Shown one piece after another: positions 61,564-64,000 of a stretch of DNA of 64,000 nucleotides. Positions within the stretch are counted from its first letter, which is position 1. The number at the start of each line of letters is the position of its first letter. Both the position numbers and the translations under genes were made by a program. This DNA is from Methylobacillus rhizosphaerae (GTDB taxonomy: Bacteria; Pseudomonadota; Gammaproteobacteria; Burkholderiales; Methylophilaceae), in assembly GCF_900187985.1 (NCBI RefSeq), contig NZ_FZOA01000001.1:186001-250000 (forward strand), read 5' to 3'. Under the pieces are notes generated by a model. The model had not been told where the DNA came from, did not search any database, and saw nothing but the letters and a program-made list of their open reading frames with translations.

Positions 61564-63714
61564 ATGAACAATTGTAAGTGTGATGTTGCGCTAAAGCCAG
61601 CCGCTGCGGCAGTTGCATTGCTGTTTGCCGGAGTCGCTGTCGCCGATGAGACGACAACCCTGCCTGAGTTGCAGGTCGAATCAAAAAAGGAAAATCCTTA
61701 CAAGGTTGAAAAGTCGGCCAACCAGAAATTCACGGCACCGCTGAAAGACACTCCCAAATCAGTCACTATCATCAGTGAGAGCCTGATCCAGGATACTGGC
61801 TCCAACACTTTCCAGGATGCATTGCGGACTGCGCCAGGTATTACATTCGGTACTGGTGAAGGTGGCGGTCCTATTGGCGATCGTCCATTTATCCGAGGAT
61901 TCGATGCGCAGAGCGCTATTTTTGTAGATGGTTTGCGTGATATCGGCGCCCAGCAGCGTGAAGTATTTGCCATTGAGCAGCTGGAAGTGCTCAAGGGGCC
62001 AAGTGGCGCTTTCGACGGTCGCGGCTCTGCTGGAGGTAGTATCAATGTGGTCACCAAGCGCGCCAAGGCAGGTAATTTCACTTCTGGTTCTATCGGTATC
62101 GGTACGGATAGCTATCGCCGCGCCACTTTCGATGGCAACTATATGATCGGTGACGATGCTGCCATCCGCTTGGTAGGTGTGGTACACGATGCTGATACTC
62201 CAGGCCGCGATGGCGTGGATGTGAAGCGCTGGGGCTTTATGCCGTCGCTGACGATTGGTTTGAACGGCCCGACATCTGCAACTGTAAGCTGGTATCACTT
62301 TGAGACTGATGATATGCCTGACCGCGGCCTGATGTACCGTGACAACTCAGGCAATACAAAGAGTCGTCCCATGGGCGTCAGCAAGGATAACTTCTACGGG
62401 CTGAAGGATCGTGATTACCACGAAACAACCGCTGATATCGGCACATTTGAATTCAAGCATGCTTTCAGTGACGACGTGACATTGCGCAATACCATGCGTT
62501 ATGGCGAAACCAGGAATGAATATGTCGCAACACGCTCCCTGCCTAATGCAGCGAATGTGGCAGCTGATATTGCGCCTCGTAGCGGTCAGGCACGTAAAAC
62601 CAAAACCACTTCCCTGATGAACCTGACAGACCTTTCTGTTGCTTTTGAGACAGGCTCCATCAAGCATACAGTGAATACCGGTTTTGAGATCAGCCGTGAA
62701 GAAACCGATAGCTATACTGCGACCTGGTTCGGTGATGGTGCAACTGGTCCAGATACCAGTCTCTCGAATCCAAATCCCAATGATCCGTGGAATGGTTATG
62801 TCTCATTCAGTAATGCGCCGAATAATACCTGGACCAGTCGCAGCAAGTCTGCCTATGTATTTGACAGCATTGAGTTGAATGACAAATGGCTGGTCAATGC
62901 TGGAGTGCGTTACGACCGCTTCGAGGTGGAAAATAATACTGCCAGGTCAGACCATAGTTTCTGGAATTACCAGTTGGGCGCTGTCTACAAGGTGCAGCCA
63001 AATGGCAGCATCTATGCTTCATATGGCACATCAAGTACACCTGTGGGGCTGGGGAATGGTGATGCGAACCATGAGAATGGTAACAACGGGATTGCGGATG
63101 ATTTGAGCCCGGAACGTACCAAGAACTTTGAAGTGGGTACAAAATGGGATGTTCTTGATGGCTTGTCATTGACTGCTGCGGCATTTTATACGCAAAAATC
63201 CAATGCTCGCGTGCTGATGGCAACTGGTGCGTATGCCAATGCTGGTGAGTTTGACGTCAAGGGCATTGAGCTTGGTGCTGCTGGCAAGATTACAGACAAG
63301 TGGGATGTATTTGCGGGCTATACCCATTTAGATAGTGAGCAATCCAAAACTGGCGATGCATTTGGCGGCCATCGTGATCTGGGAGGTGCTGCGAATAAGG
63401 GTAAAGATATGCCGGGCGTAGCAAAAAACAGCGCGAGTGTATGGACTACCTACAAGGTATTGCCACAATTGACGGTCGGCGGTGGTGCATTCTATATGGA
63501 TAAAGTGTATGCCGATCCAGGCAATATGCTTTATGTGCCTTCCTATGTCCGCTGGGATGCCATGGCGAATTACAAAATTGATGATCGCATCAGTTTGCAA
63601 CTTAACTTGCAGAACCTGACAGACAAGCGTTACTTCAACCAGACCTACACGCGCCATTTTGCTACTGTGGCTCCAGGAAGACTGGCATTTGTGTCCTTGA
63701 ATTTCAAGTTCTAG
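61564..63714 (+). CDS. TonB-dependent siderophore receptor
   Basis: A 716-residue outer-membrane receptor. The signal peptide ends near AVADE (about residue 27). A TonB-box-like segment (TLPELQVES) and plug domain follow (DTPKSVTIISESLIQD; RPFIRGFDAQSAIFVDGLRDIG; IEQLEVLKGPSGAFDGRGSAGGSINVVTKRA), then a 22-strand barrel ending in Phe (VSLNFKF). The plug resembles catecholate receptors such as Fiu, but the ligand is not certain. The ATG at 61,564 is preferred to an upstream in-frame start, since it gives a clean signal peptide. Confidence 0.93.
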   Translation: MNNCKCDVALKPAAAAVALLFAGVAVADETTTLPELQVESKKENPYKVEKSANQKFTAPLKDTPKSVTIISESLIQDTGSNTFQDALRTAPGITFGTGEGGGPIGDRPFIRGFDAQSAIFVDGLRDIGAQQREVFAIEQLEVLKGPSGAFDGRGSAGGSINVVTKRAKAGNFTSGSIGIGTDSYRRATFDGNYMIGDDAAIRLVGVVHDADTPGRDGVDVKRWGFMPSLTIGLNGPTSATVSWYHFETDDMPDRGLMYRDNSGNTKSRPMGVSKDNFYGLKDRDYHETTADIGTFEFKHAFSDDVTLRNTMRYGETRNEYVATRSLPNAANVAADIAPRSGQARKTKTTSLMNLTDLSVAFETGSIKHTVNTGFEISREETDSYTATWFGDGATGPDTSLSNPNPNDPWNGYVSFSNAPNNTWTSRSKSAYVFDSIELNDKWLVNAGVRYDRFEVENNTARSDHSFWNYQLGAVYKVQPNGSIYASYGTSSTPVGLGNGDANHENGNNGIADDLSPERTKNFEVGTKWDVLDGLSLTAAAFYTQKSNARVLMATGAYANAGEFDVKGIELGAAGKITDKWDVFAGYTHLDSEQSKTGDAFGGHRDLGGAANKGKDMPGVAKNSASVWTTYKVLPQLTVGGGAFYMDKVYADPGNMLYVPSYVRWDAMANYKIDDRISLQLNLQNLTDKRYFNQTYTRHFATVAPGRLAFVSLNFKF

Positions 63715-63798
63715 CATCTACTTTTGTAAGTCGGCTCTGCGGAATGACAAGATTTTGCAGAGCGATGGTACAAAATACTTTCAATGTTTGAAAAGTAA

Positions 63799-63830
63799 CC
63801 CATGCCAGAGTGATCTGGCATGGGTTTTTT
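63799..63830 (+). terminator. Rho-independent terminator after receptor gene
   Basis: CCCATGCCAGA pairs perfectly with TCTGGCATGGG around GTGA, followed by TTTTTT. It is the strongest terminator in the window. Confidence 0.95.
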
Positions 63831-63907
63831 ATTTTAATACAATGCATTGCGTATGTTTTTATGATCGATCGACCGTATTGTTTGTTGAGACTTCTTAATT
63901 GGATGCT

Positions 63908-63923
63908 GTTGTATCTATACAAC
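63908..63923. promoter_or_regulatory. 16-bp palindrome near the right edge
   Basis: GTTGTA and TACAAC are perfectly inverted around TCTA. It may be an operator for a gene that begins beyond the window; nothing further can be said. Confidence 0.35.
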
Positions 63924-63967
63924 ACTATGCGGCTATTGATACAAAATAGAAACAATTTTTATTTGTA

Positions 63968-63986
63968 TTAATAACATTTCTCATTT
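63968..63986. promoter_or_regulatory. Fur-like box at the right edge
   Basis: Read on the minus strand the sequence is AAATGAGAAATGTTATTAA, similar to bacterial Fur boxes (AATGAGAAT-type). No gene start is visible in the remaining 14 bases, so the target lies outside the window. Confidence 0.45.
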
Positions 63987-64000
63987 ACATTCGCGTTCTT

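Overview
The window looks like chromosome of a methylotrophic betaproteobacterium, most probably family Methylophilaceae (Methylobacillus/Methylovorus-like). The reasons are a formaldehyde-activating-enzyme homologue, gene orders I associate with Betaproteobacteria (fmdB-DUF502-aspS-nudB-endonuclease-clsB; yebC-ruvCAB-ybgC-tolQRAB-pal-cpoB-queE-queC; rpsP-rimM-trmD-rplS; rpsU-yqeY-dnaG-rpoD-tRNA), and moderate-to-high GC coding sequence. The exact species is inference. No rRNA operon or CRISPR array was seen.

Layout. 1-8,300: end of minD, minE, a zinc-ribbon protein, aspS (with the signature of a non-discriminating enzyme), a decayed DUF2442 gene, apt, nudB, nadA, and a ybhP/clsB-like membrane-lipid pair, then a Thr tRNA. 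8,500-18,800: a MHYT-GGDEF-EAL cyclic-di-GMP protein, a lipoprotein, a tripartite RND efflux operon, a DMT-family permease and a convergent AraC regulator. 18,800-26,400: an MCE/Mla-type lipid ABC transporter, a Fae-like protein lacking the catalytic His of Fae, and the KefF/KefC potassium-efflux pair. 26,500-29,000: a MarR locus with two paralogous DUF4440 proteins and another DMT permease; the MarR promoter shares an operator-like motif with the RND operon 15 kb away. 29,000-49,100: conserved housekeeping genes (Holliday-junction resolution, Tol-Pal, queuosine synthesis, ribosome maturation, xerD, folB, plsY, tsaD, macromolecular synthesis operon).

49,100-58,800 is a genomic island inserted at the 3' end of the Ile(CAU) tRNA gene behind rpoD. 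It carries a P4-type integrase, three proteins I do not recognise, an AlpA-type regulator, a toprim/DUF927 primase-helicase and a DarT/DarG DNA-ADP-ribosylation toxin-antitoxin pair. The unknown genes and the primase module are bracketed by two 145-bp inverted repeats differing at one base. The alpA mRNA leader can fold so that the alpA start codon lies inside a 10-bp stem. The arrangement recalls satellite phage P4 (integrase, RNA-controlled primase operon, duplicated cis-replication region) and is the most interesting part of the window.

58,800-64,000 returns to chromosome: an NhaR-like LysR regulator, a small His-rich exported protein, the tRNA hydroxylase TrhO, and a Fur-box-preceded TonB-dependent siderophore receptor with a strong terminator. 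A second Fur-like box sits at the window edge.
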